Shown: positions 1-6,660 of the stretch, one piece after another
Layout: every line of letters begins with the position of its first letter
Numbering within the stretch: the stretch's first letter is position 1
Origin: CAZKUR01 sp964556005
GTDB taxonomy: Bacteria; Bacteroidota; Ignavibacteria; Ignavibacteriales; Ignavibacteriaceae
DNA: 12,327 nt
NCBI GenBank assembly: GCA_964556005.1
Contig: CAZKUR010000105.1
Span: forward strand, 1 to 12,327
Direction of reading: 5' to 3'
Notes under the pieces: generated by a model
Told to the model about the DNA's origin: nothing
The model's database searches: none
The model's input: only the letters and a program-made list of their open reading frames with translations
Translations under genes and position numbers: made by a program

Positions 1-1
1 C

Positions 2-19
2 GAATCTGTCCGAGAACTA
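2..19 (+). repeat. Left terminal inverted repeat of the IS element
   Basis: GAATCTGTCCGAGAACTA is matched perfectly by the reverse complement of 1395-1412. The next base inward differs (a here, g at the other end), and so does the base outside, so 18 bp is the full perfect match. This end lies downstream of the transposase stop codon, 31 bp away. Confidence 0.9.
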
Positions 20-50
20 ATAAATAAATTATTTACTATCATTATTTTTT

Positions 51-1340
51 TTATTTAAAATCCATATTCTTTAAAGTAAGAATATCATTCTTTAGAATGA
101 GAGGTGATAATAATTTTGTCCGCATTTCTGCTTTGAACTTATCATTTTCATATATCTGGATTTGCCTATATTCCGCATCCTTCTTTGTTATACAATCCCT
201 CGCCGTTTTACATTCTTTCCCCCTGTATATCTTGAACTTAACCCCATTACGTGAATGGTTTTCTAAAAATTCTAATTCCTTTCCATTTGGACAAATATAT
301 GTGTTTGACTCTTCTTTATATTTAAAATTCCTTCTATCATATTTACCTAATTTTTCTTTCCCCTCCTTATCTGTTTCTGCATTGAATTTACTATCAGGCA
401 TATATGCGTTAATTTCATTATTTTCTAAATATAAATATACTTTACCACTTTGGTAGCCTGCATCAGCTGAGGTTACCGAAGGTTCTTTCCCTATATTAGT
501 TTTTACTGCTTTGTACATTGGGATAAATTGTTCATGATCATCCTCTGCACTTACCAGATCGTTGGCTACTATTATTTGATATTCATTGTCTACGACTATT
601 TGACCATTATAACAAACTTCCGTCCCACCATCGGATGTACGCATAAATCTTGTATCAGGGTCCGTTATATTGACTCTTTCTAGTTGATTTTCTTCCATGT
701 ATTTCTTTGCATTCTTTATCTTTTCTATAAACTTTTTCTTCGTTCCATTATCGCTTAAGTCTTCCGACAACTCATCACCTCTTTTATCCTGACCATATTT
801 TCTATCTTCCTGTTTATCTACTTCTTCTGCTTCATTGAATATATGCTGTATCTTTTCCTCCAACTTTATCAGGTTCTCTTTATCCTTCATTCTTTTCTTC
901 GATGCATTTGCTTCTATCTTACTTCCGTCTATCGCGACATGACTAAGTTTTATTAATCCCATATTTTCAATTATTTGTAATAACTGTTTATAATATTCTG
1001 ATATATACTCTTTTTTGTCCTTCCTGAAATCACTTATCGTTCTAAAATCCGGTCTTTGCATTGCTGACAAATACATAAAAAATACATTACTCTCTAACTC
1101 AGATGCTATTTTCCTCGAACTTCTTATTCCTATCATATATCCATACAACAATATCTTTAGTAACATTTTTGCATGATAACCTGGCTGACCTTCTTCGGAA
1201 TAGCTATCATACAACTCTGTTAAATCAAATTGGTCTATTATAATATCTAATCCACGTACCAAATGATTATTTGGTATCATATCTTCCAATGAATTTGGCA
1301 ACAATAATATTTGATGCGGATTGTAATCTCTAAATTTCAT
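51..1340 (-). CDS. IS1182-family transposase, C-terminally truncated (catalytic glutamate region missing)
   Basis: This is a DDE transposase expected to cut and join the IS ends. Of its 429 residues, the N-terminal 100 or so resemble DUF772 (start MKFRDYNPHQ, then GIRSSRKIA and RPDFRTISDFR). The first catalytic Asp is D138 in AIDGSKIEAN and the second D293 in SADAGYQSG. A Cys-containing segment follows (C350 in YICPNGKE, C377, C383). Family members normally go on through a block like VEPVFGNIK, which carries the catalytic Glu, and a further helical tail. Here the family-like sequence stops at EMRTKLLSP (about residue 413), and 16 unrelated residues lead to a stop. The other two frames over that stretch do not restore the block, so this is a loss and not a simple frameshift. 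It is probably inactive. The start is the ATG 54 bp inside the right inverted repeat. Confidence 0.85.
   Translation of the reverse strand: MKFRDYNPHQILLLPNSLEDMIPNNHLVRGLDIIIDQFDLTELYDSYSEEGQPGYHAKMLLKILLYGYMIGIRSSRKIASELESNVFFMYLSAMQRPDFRTISDFRKDKKEYISEYYKQLLQIIENMGLIKLSHVAIDGSKIEANASKKRMKDKENLIKLEEKIQHIFNEAEEVDKQEDRKYGQDKRGDELSEDLSDNGTKKKFIEKIKNAKKYMEENQLERVNITDPDTRFMRTSDGGTEVCYNGQIVVDNEYQIIVANDLVSAEDDHEQFIPMYKAVKTNIGKEPSVTSADAGYQSGKVYLYLENNEINAYMPDSKFNAETDKEGKEKLGKYDRRNFKYKEESNTYICPNGKELEFLENHSRNGVKFKIYRGKECKTARDCITKKDAEYRQIQIYENDKFKAEMRTKLLSPLILKNDILTLKNMDFK
66..100. repeat. Short direct and inverted repeats at the truncation point of the transposase gene
   Basis: ATTCTTTA occurs twice (66-73 and 87-94). 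The segment also contains ATTCTT/AAGAAT (67 region to about 83) and CATTCT-tt-AGAATG (86-99), two adjacent small hairpins. It encodes the non-homologous tail of the transposase. Repeats of this kind can mark a replication-slippage deletion, which is inference here. Confidence 0.5.
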
Positions 1341-1394
1341 TTTTGTGAGAATTCCTGGTTGTTTTTTTCTAACAAAACAATTACTATACCATCC

Positions 1395-1412
1395 TAGTTC
1401 TCGGACAGATTC
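1395..1412 (-). repeat. Right terminal inverted repeat of the IS element
   Basis: The + strand reads TAGTTCTCGGACAGATTC, the exact reverse complement of 2-19. It lies 54 bp upstream of the transposase start codon, so any transposase promoter should sit between it and 1340. Confidence 0.9.
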
Positions 1413-1793
1413 CGCACCGTGACACAGACAGGTAAGATAAATAAATGATGTGGATCAGTGATCACGTTACTATTGTAACCGATTTGCAGACTATGAGTTT
1501 TATATTCAAATGTTTTTCAGTATAAATTGTTTGAAATAAAAAATTTATACAAATTAGGCTTAGAATAAGAACGGCTAAGAAAAATACATAATATATAGTT
1601 CCAATATCTGTATCGATGGTGGTATCGGGTATCAAATCCATCTTTAATTTTACCCCAACAGAAAATTTACTTAGCATCTATTAATTACCCTGTGACGTTG
1701 AAGATTTTCCTATTTCTAATGTAACACTTCTTTTCGTTTAAGCTTAATAGTAGCTATATTTAAACTAAATTTTCACTCAATTTTTAAGTTTTT
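1413..1793. other. Gene-poor stretch between the IS element and the CPBP protease gene
   Basis: These 381 bp hold no convincing gene, only one weak - strand ORF listed separately. The visible structure is small: an 8-bp palindrome GTGATCAC (1458-1465), a GTTAC/GTAAC inverted pair with a 4-nt loop (1466-1479), GTGACAC at 1419-1425 and TAATGTAACACT at 1717-1728. The last two motifs recur near the other end of the window. The promoter for the gene starting at 1794 should lie in the AT-rich last 100 bp, but I see no clear -35/-10 pair or TAnnTTTG box. Confidence 0.5.
1462..1677 (-). CDS. Doubtful small ORF with one predicted membrane segment
   Basis: This ORF of 71 residues has a hydrophobic stretch at about residues 29-49 (YYVFFLAVLILSLICINFLF) that would make one membrane helix. 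Family membership is not recognised. An AGGG about 9 bases before the ATG is a weak ribosome-binding site at best. It lies on the opposite strand to the adjacent operon, beside an IS element, and its 3' end runs through the short palindromes at 1458-1479. It could be a remnant of a gene disrupted near the IS or a chance ORF. It shows no similarity by eye to the small membrane proteins at 11514-12071. Confidence 0.2.
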   Translation of the reverse strand: MLSKFSVGVKLKMDLIPDTTIDTDIGTIYYVFFLAVLILSLICINFLFQTIYTEKHLNIKLIVCKSVTIVT

Positions 1794-2774
1794 ATGGAAG
1801 ATTTCAACCAAGATAAGGATCAGAATAAGAATAAAGAAAAAGAAAGCTTAGGTACTCAAACACAGGGATCTAATCCATCCGGCCATGAAATAAAACCATT
1901 AATATCTCCAATTGCCGCTGCTTTTATAGGATTAATAGGCGGGTTTATCCTATATCAAATTGTCGGCGGGCTGTTAATGGTAATAATTTTCGGATTTGAT
2001 ATTAAGCATGCACCAGTTGACGGAATGAGACTAATGACGATGGCAGGTCAAATTCTGTTTATTCTTCTGCCTGCTCTAATTTTTTCAAAATGGTTTTATG
2101 AAGATGTATCGTATATAATCAGGACAAAATTGCCTAAGTTGGCGGAAGTTGGCTGGTTTGTACTTGGATTGATAATACTTATTCCTCTTCTGCAAAGTTA
2201 CATTTATATACAAAATTATATTATAATTAAGCTGGCAAACCAAGTCCCTTTTGTACAGTCGATTAAAAATTTTATGGATATGCTCGACAAAACGGTGGAA
2301 GGACAGTATGCAAATCTTCTAACTGCGCATTCTTTTTTTGAAGGTTTATTTGTAATAATTATTGTTGCAGTCACCCCTGCAGTTTGCGAGGAAACAATGT
2401 TTAGAGGGTTTATACAAAAAAGTTTTGAGTTCCGTTTTAAGCCGGTATGGGCAGCATTGATTACTGCCGTATTTTTTGCTTTATATCATTTAAACCCATA
2501 TGGGTTAATTCCTCTAATCGCATTGGGATTTTATTTCGGATATGCCGCTTACAAGAGCAACTCAATTTTTATCCCGATGACCCTTCATTTTTTGAATAAT
2601 CTTTCGGCAATAATAGTTTTTTATATGTTTGGAAGCGATGAATTATTAAATTCAAACATTGATAAAAATATCGAAATAATTCCGACTTTAGTTACATTTA
2701 TAGGTCTCTTGATTTTGTTTGTCGGCGTGTTAATTTTTATTTCAAAGTTTAATAAACAAAAAGTCATTATATAG
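1794..2774 (+). CDS. CPBP-family intramembrane glutamic endopeptidase (CAAX/Rce1-like)
   Basis: This is a multi-pass inner-membrane protease of the CPBP (Abi/Rce1) family, 326 residues long. All three family motifs are visible: EExxxR as E199-E200-R204 (EETMFRGF), FxxxH ending at H232 (FALYH), and HxxxN as H265 to N269 (HFLNN). The first 35 residues are charged and polar (KDQNKNKEKE), probably a cytoplasmic tail. Hydrophobic segments follow at about 36-67, 82-98, 119-140, 180-198, 218-232, 240-252 and 295-318. No clear Shine-Dalgarno precedes the ATG, but no better start lies nearby and the membrane part is complete. Its stop codon lies inside the ribosome-binding site of the next gene, so the two are probably cotranscribed. 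The substrate is unknown. Bacterial members range from prenyl-protein processing to bacteriocin immunity, and nothing here selects among them. Confidence 0.9.
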   Translation: MEDFNQDKDQNKNKEKESLGTQTQGSNPSGHEIKPLISPIAAAFIGLIGGFILYQIVGGLLMVIIFGFDIKHAPVDGMRLMTMAGQILFILLPALIFSKWFYEDVSYIIRTKLPKLAEVGWFVLGLIILIPLLQSYIYIQNYIIIKLANQVPFVQSIKNFMDMLDKTVEGQYANLLTAHSFFEGLFVIIIVAVTPAVCEETMFRGFIQKSFEFRFKPVWAALITAVFFALYHLNPYGLIPLIALGFYFGYAAYKSNSIFIPMTLHFLNNLSAIIVFYMFGSDELLNSNIDKNIEIIPTLVTFIGLLILFVGVLIFISKFNKQKVII

Positions 2775-2778
2775 GAGG
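2773..2778 (+). promoter_or_regulatory. Strong Shine-Dalgarno overlapping the upstream stop codon
   Basis: AGGAGG lies 7 nt before the ATG at 2786. Its first two bases are the last two of the upstream TAG stop (2772-2774), which favours translational coupling. It is one of only two near-perfect ribosome-binding sites in the window. Confidence 0.85.
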
Positions 2779-2785
2779 TAAAAAA

Positions 2786-3136
2786 ATGCCAGTATGTCCG
2801 AATTGTGAATACGAATATGTGGATGGAGTAACTATTTGCCCAGATTGCGGTGAACAGTTAGTTGAAGATAAATATTTTAATAAACCCGAAGATTGGACTG
2901 AAGATGACTGGGTTGTAATTTATACTTCTTCACAGGAGTATGACGTTGAAATGCTTAGGGATAATCTTGAAAGTGCAGGAATAGAAGCGGCAATGTTATC
3001 TCAGAAAGATCGAAACTTTCCAACTTTAGGTGATCTTGGGGTTGTTAAATTATTAGTAAGAAAAGAAAATGTAAATACGGCGATTGAATACATTCAAAAA
3101 GTTAAAAGCCAAAAAAACGATGAGGAAGAGAGTTAA
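2786..3136 (+). CDS. Zinc-ribbon protein with DUF2007-type domain
   Basis: This is a soluble 116-residue protein in two parts. Residues 4-21 form a zinc ribbon with two CxxC knuckles (C4/C7 as CPNC, C18/C21 as CPDC). Residues 42-107 match the DUF2007 pattern (also called putative prokaryotic signal-transducing protein): WVVIYTSSQEYDVEMLRDNL, then LESAGIEAAML, a LGVVKLLVRKENV strand and a final helix. The tail is acidic (NDEEES). Biochemical function is unknown for the family. Binding a small ligand or protein partner is an inference from its ferredoxin-like predicted fold. The start is fixed by the strong Shine-Dalgarno 7 nt upstream. The stop shares one base with the cdsA start (TAATG), so the two are likely translationally coupled. 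Confidence 0.85.
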   Translation: MPVCPNCEYEYVDGVTICPDCGEQLVEDKYFNKPEDWTEDDWVVIYTSSQEYDVEMLRDNLESAGIEAAMLSQKDRNFPTLGDLGVVKLLVRKENVNTAIEYIQKVKSQKNDEEES

Positions 3137-3960
3137 TGTCCGTTGGTAACACAGCAGCAAGAGTTCTTGTTTCCATTGTTGCCATCCCGTTAATATTACT
3201 GGTTTGCTATTTAGGTGGAATTTATTTCTTCGCATTTGTGTTGTTTATTGGTCTTTTGTCTTTTTATGAATTTATTCTGCTTCTGAAAAACAAAGAAATT
3301 TATGCAAATGTTTGGCTGGGTTTTTTAGGAATATTATTTATTCTCATAAACCAGTATGCATATTTTTTTGATTTTTATTCTTTTTTACTCTTGCTCATAG
3401 TTTTAATTTCCGCCTCGGAGCTTTTCAGAAATAACGGATCGGCATTAAAAAATATCGGTGGGTCGCTGCTTGGAATTTTTTACATCGGGCTTTTTACTTC
3501 TGCAATTTTAGGCATAAGGGAATTTTATCCTAAAGTTGGGGACTTATATCTACGCGGCGGCTATTTGATTATATCCATTTTAGCAACAATTTGGATTTGC
3601 GATTCGGCAGCTTTTTTCGGTGGCTTAAAATTCGGCAAACACAAATTGTTTGAACGCATCAGCCCGAAGAAAACCTGGGAGGGTGCAATTTTTGGTTTTA
3701 TATTTTCATTTATTGCAATGATTGCTGCTAAATTAATTATACTTCAGTTTTTATCATGGTCGACAATAATCATTTTCGGGATGATAATCGGGATAGTTGG
3801 CCAGGTAGGTGATTTGGTGGAATCCTCATTCAAAAGAGATTCGGGAGTAAAGGATTCTTCTTCAATTATTCCGGGCCACGGCGGTATATTCGATCGTTTT
3901 GATTCGCTTCTTTTTTCTGCCCCTGTAATTCTCCTATATTTGAAATATATTAGCAGGTAA
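3136..3960 (+). CDS. cdsA: Phosphatidate cytidylyltransferase (CDP-diacylglycerol synthase)
   Basis: The enzyme joins phosphatidic acid and CTP to give CDP-diacylglycerol and pyrophosphate, the branch point for all phospholipid head groups, in the inner membrane. The protein has 274 residues and about eight hydrophobic segments. The family signature lies near the C-terminus at residues 231-256: S231-F-K233-R234, then K239-D240, then P246-G-H248-G249-G250 and D253-R254-F-D256. All key positions are present. Other conserved pieces are CDSAAFFGG (155-163) and SPKKTWEG (176-183). The ATG overlaps the preceding stop by one base, and a purine-rich GAGGAAGAGAG at 3122-3132 can serve as ribosome-binding site. 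It sits between a membrane protease and rimO, separated from rimO by 35 bp. Confidence 0.95.
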   Translation: MSVGNTAARVLVSIVAIPLILLVCYLGGIYFFAFVLFIGLLSFYEFILLLKNKEIYANVWLGFLGILFILINQYAYFFDFYSFLLLLIVLISASELFRNNGSALKNIGGSLLGIFYIGLFTSAILGIREFYPKVGDLYLRGGYLIISILATIWICDSAAFFGGLKFGKHKLFERISPKKTWEGAIFGFIFSFIAMIAAKLIILQFLSWSTIIIFGMIIGIVGQVGDLVESSFKRDSGVKDSSSIIPGHGGIFDRFDSLLFSAPVILLYLKYISR

Positions 3961-3995
3961 TTATAATTAGGTAAACCCACACAACCATAGTTTTA

Positions 3996-5315
3996 ATGAG
4001 AATAAAAAAGAAAGATAGTATCAGCTTAATTACTTTAGGGTGTTCAAAAAACACCGTTGATTCGGAACGTCTATTGAATCAGCTTAAAGTTAATTCATTT
4101 AAATTGGAACAGGATCCTAAAAATGCAGAGATAGTGATAATAAATACTTGCGGATTTATTAAAGCGGCGAAAGAAGAATCGATAAATACAATACTGAATG
4201 CGGTTGCACTGAAAAATGAAAGAAAAATTAAAAAAGTTCTGGTAGCAGGTTGTCTCTCCGAAAGATATAAAACCGATTTGATTAAGGAAATTCCCGAAGT
4301 TGATGCATATTTCGGAACCGAAAAATACGAAGCGATTCTAAAAGAACTCGGCGGAGAATTAAAATATAATTTGTTGGGTGAAAGATTATTAACTACTTCA
4401 GGTCATACCGCATATTTAAAGATATCCGAAGGATGTGATCATCCCTGTTCATTTTGTGCAATTCCCCTGATGAGAGGAAAGCATAAATCCAAACCTATTG
4501 AAGATTTAATTTCAGAGGCGGAATTTCTTGCACGTAATAATACGAAGGAGTTAATCTTAATAGCACAGGATACAACTGATTACGGAAAAGATATTTACGG
4601 CAGGAAATCTCTTGCTGGCCTGCTTGACAAATTAAGCGAGATTAACGGAATTGAATGGATAAGACTAATGTATGCCTACCCTTCACAATTTCCCGATGAT
4701 GTTATTAATGTGATTGCAAGTAATCCTAAAATTTGTAAATATATCGATATACCACTTCAGCATATATCCGATAATATACTTAAATCGATGAGAAGGGGAA
4801 TAACATCAAAAAGAACAAAAGAGTTATTGCACAAATTAAAAGAAAGAATACCTGGGTTAACTTTACGTACAACCTTTATTGTCGGTTATCCCAATGAAAC
4901 AGAGAAGGAATTCAAAGAATTGTGTGATTTCATAAACGAAATTAAGTTCGATAAGGTAGGTACTTTTACTTATAGTATCGAAGAAAGCACGTCCGGTTTT
5001 ATTTTAGGGGACCCGGTACCGAAAAAGGTTAAAGAAGAAAGAAAAGATATTCTGATGAATTTACAGAGTGAAATTTCTTTGGAAAATAATTCATCTTTTT
5101 TAGGAAAAAAATTAAAAGTTCTTATAGAAAATGAAGAAAAAGAATTTTATATTGGTAGGTCTTATAGAGATGCACCGGAAGTTGACGGCGAAATTTTAAT
5201 TAAATCAAATGGTTATAATTTAAAAGTAGGTGAATTTTGCCAGGCTGAAGTTACCGATTATGATGAATATGATTTGTTTACAGTGTTGAGTGAAAAAACG
5301 GAGGAAAAAACATGA
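3996..5315 (+). CDS. rimO: Ribosomal protein S12 methylthiotransferase RimO
   Basis: This radical-SAM enzyme adds a methylthio group to the beta carbon of a conserved aspartate of ribosomal protein S12. At 439 residues its length is normal. The N-terminal UPF0004 domain carries the auxiliary cluster cysteines C16 (LGCSKNTVDSE), C52 (NTCGF) and C86 (AGCLSERY). The radical-SAM cluster motif is C147-xxx-C151-xx-C154 in EGCDHPCSFC. Further conserved blocks are IPLQHISDNILKSMRRG (252-268) and TTFIVGYPNET (292-302). A TRAM domain covers about 366-432. The pattern GCSKNTVDSE separates RimO from MiaB. There is no clear Shine-Dalgarno before the ATG at 3996. The stop overlaps the next start (ATGA), so the GWxTD gene is probably coupled to it. 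Confidence 0.95.
   Translation: MRIKKKDSISLITLGCSKNTVDSERLLNQLKVNSFKLEQDPKNAEIVIINTCGFIKAAKEESINTILNAVALKNERKIKKVLVAGCLSERYKTDLIKEIPEVDAYFGTEKYEAILKELGGELKYNLLGERLLTTSGHTAYLKISEGCDHPCSFCAIPLMRGKHKSKPIEDLISEAEFLARNNTKELILIAQDTTDYGKDIYGRKSLAGLLDKLSEINGIEWIRLMYAYPSQFPDDVINVIASNPKICKYIDIPLQHISDNILKSMRRGITSKRTKELLHKLKERIPGLTLRTTFIVGYPNETEKEFKELCDFINEIKFDKVGTFTYSIEESTSGFILGDPVPKKVKEERKDILMNLQSEISLENNSSFLGKKLKVLIENEEKEFYIGRSYRDAPEVDGEILIKSNGYNLKVGEFCQAEVTDYDEYDLFTVLSEKTEEKT
5300..5304 (+). promoter_or_regulatory. Shine-Dalgarno for the GWxTD gene inside the 3' end of rimO
   Basis: GGAGG lies 7 nt before the ATG at 5312, the same spacing as at the 2786 gene. It supports this start over later ones and fits the 4-nt overlap with rimO. 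Confidence 0.8.
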
Positions 5316-6595
5316 AAATTTTAATCCCATTTTTTTTAGTATTCCTTGTTATTTTGCCGGTCTTTGCCCAAGTGGAATTTTCAGAGGAAAATAAACGTAC
5401 ATCTGGTGAAGTAGGGTATTATCAGAATTTTTTAAATTTTTCTTCGGATGAAAACGGTAAAACAAGAATGGATGTTTTTATCCAGGTACCTTACTCACAA
5501 ATTCAATTTCTTAAAGCACAAGGAGGAGGATTTAGCGCAGATTATTTTGTTACAGTTTCTGTTTTTGACGAAAACAAGGATAAATTAATCCAGGAAAAAT
5601 CCTGGGATGAAAAAGTTGAAACCGATGATTTCAGCAAAACCGATTCCAGGAACAATTATAATCTTAGTCTCCGGTCGTTCTTTTTGTCGCCCGCAAAATA
5701 TTTTATACGAACATCCATTGAAGATAAAGATTCCAAAAGGGAATATGCTACCGGGAAAAAATTTGAAGTAAGAAGTTTTGAAGAAAAGCCTTCTGTAAGT
5801 GATATAATGCTGATCTCAAAGTGGTCGGAAGTTAACGGTAAAAGAAAAATTATACCCAATGTTTCGCGGAATGTAGCAGCCCAGCAAAGCGGGCTCAAAT
5901 TCTTTTTTGAGGTTTATTCGTTGAAACCGGAAAAAATTAATATAAAATATTCCGTTATGGATGAAGATAAAGATGTCATCCTCACAGATTCCGAAAGTAA
6001 AGATTTGGATTCTGGCAAAACGCAAATATTTCATGCTTTAAGCGATACAGATTTTAGTTTTGGCAATTATATGTTAAATGTCGAGGTCGACGATTCGGAT
6101 AATAATAAAATCGCCTCGGTTGATGGTCCGTTTTTCTCAAGATGGATTGGAATGCCTTCGAGTATTAAAGATCTTGACAACGCAATTGATGAAATGGTTT
6201 ACATTGCTTCCGAATCAGAACTCGATCTTATAAAAGACAGTAAAACTAAAAAAGAAAAATTGAAAAGATACATGGAGTACTGGAAGAAGAAAGATCCGAC
6301 TCCAACGACCGATGATAACCCGGTAATGGAAGAATATTATAGAAGAGTTTCTTATGCTAACGAAAAGTTCAGCCATTACGTTGACGGTTGGCGTACAGAT
6401 AGAGGAATGGTATATATAATTTTAGGCCCGCCCAACAACGTGGACAGGCACCCTTATGAAGTAGACTCCAAACCATACGAGGTTTGGGAATATTATGTTC
6501 TGAATAAAAGCTTTACATTTTTGGATGATACGGGATTCGGAGATTATAGATTAATTACACCGCTAACCGGAGATGATTATAGGTATCGATATTAA
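5312..6595 (+). CDS. Secreted GWxTD domain-containing protein
   Basis: This is an exported protein of 427 residues. Residues 1-20 are a signal peptide (MKILIPFFLVFLVILPVFAQ), probably cut after the Ala-x-Ala-like FAQ or just before it. There is no lipobox cysteine, so it should be periplasmic or surface-exposed and not a lipoprotein. Residues 35-280 look like beta-sandwich-rich regions with many charged turns. The C-terminal part holds the family hallmark G359-W-R-T-D363 followed by RGMVYIILGPPNNVDRHPYE and VWEYY. The GWxTD domain (the TIGR04514 family, to my recollection) is known mainly from Bacteroidota/Chlorobiota/Acidobacteriota-type genomes and has no assigned biochemical role. The start is fixed by the signal peptide and a good Shine-Dalgarno. 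A 65-bp gap with a hairpin separates it from the sugar kinase gene. Confidence 0.9.
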   Translation: MKILIPFFLVFLVILPVFAQVEFSEENKRTSGEVGYYQNFLNFSSDENGKTRMDVFIQVPYSQIQFLKAQGGGFSADYFVTVSVFDENKDKLIQEKSWDEKVETDDFSKTDSRNNYNLSLRSFFLSPAKYFIRTSIEDKDSKREYATGKKFEVRSFEEKPSVSDIMLISKWSEVNGKRKIIPNVSRNVAAQQSGLKFFFEVYSLKPEKINIKYSVMDEDKDVILTDSESKDLDSGKTQIFHALSDTDFSFGNYMLNVEVDDSDNNKIASVDGPFFSRWIGMPSSIKDLDNAIDEMVYIASESELDLIKDSKTKKEKLKRYMEYWKKKDPTPTTDDNPVMEEYYRRVSYANEKFSHYVDGWRTDRGMVYIILGPPNNVDRHPYEVDSKPYEVWEYYVLNKSFTFLDDTGFGDYRLITPLTGDDYRYRY

Positions 6596-6601
6596 AAATA
6601 A

Positions 6602-6630
6602 TTTGATTTTAAAAAATGTTTTTAATCAAA
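6602..6630 (+). terminator. AT-rich hairpin after the GWxTD gene, possible weak terminator
   Basis: TTTGATT pairs with AATCAAA. The stem continues as AAAAA/TTTTT after a 2-nt bulge, leaving a very small loop. It starts 7 bp after the stop at 6595. Only one G-C pair is present and the following tract (ATTTAATTC) is not a clean T-run, so termination is uncertain. It may only mark the boundary between two transcription units or stabilise an mRNA end. Confidence 0.35.
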
Positions 6631-6660
6631 ATTTAATTCTTCCGGGCAGGTAAACGCTTC

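Larger units (their letters stand above)
2..1412 (-). mobile_element. IS1182-like insertion sequence with intact ends and a truncated transposase
   Basis: The element is bounded by perfect 18-bp inverted repeats reading GAATCTGTCCGAGAACTA inward from each end (2-19 and 1395-1412). It holds one transposase gene that fills most of its 1411 bp. The family call rests on the transposase: an N-terminal DUF772-like region and a DDE domain with IDGSKIEAN and SADAGYQSG motifs. The length is short for the family, which fits the missing 3' end of the gene. Because the ends are intact, it could still be moved by a full-length relative elsewhere in the genome (inference). A target duplication cannot be judged, because only one base lies outside the left end. 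The window starting one base before the end suggests a contig break at a multi-copy element. Confidence 0.85.

Noticed and set aside
97..456. Open frame of 119 codons on the + strand antisense to the transposase
   Set aside because: It lies wholly within the transposase gene on the other strand, has no recognisable domain and no ribosome-binding site; it is a product of the AT-rich composition.
1413..1420. Target-site duplication flanking the IS element
   Set aside because: Only one base is available outside the left end, so no duplication can be compared; the adjacent bases (c on the left, c g on the right) prove nothing.
3744..3980. Open frames opposite the core genes (also 3053-3235, 5656-6034, 6659-6859, 7367-7567, 10036-10556, 11609-11794)
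   Set aside because: Each lies antisense to a well-supported gene or its ends and shows no motif or ribosome-binding site, so these are chance frames.
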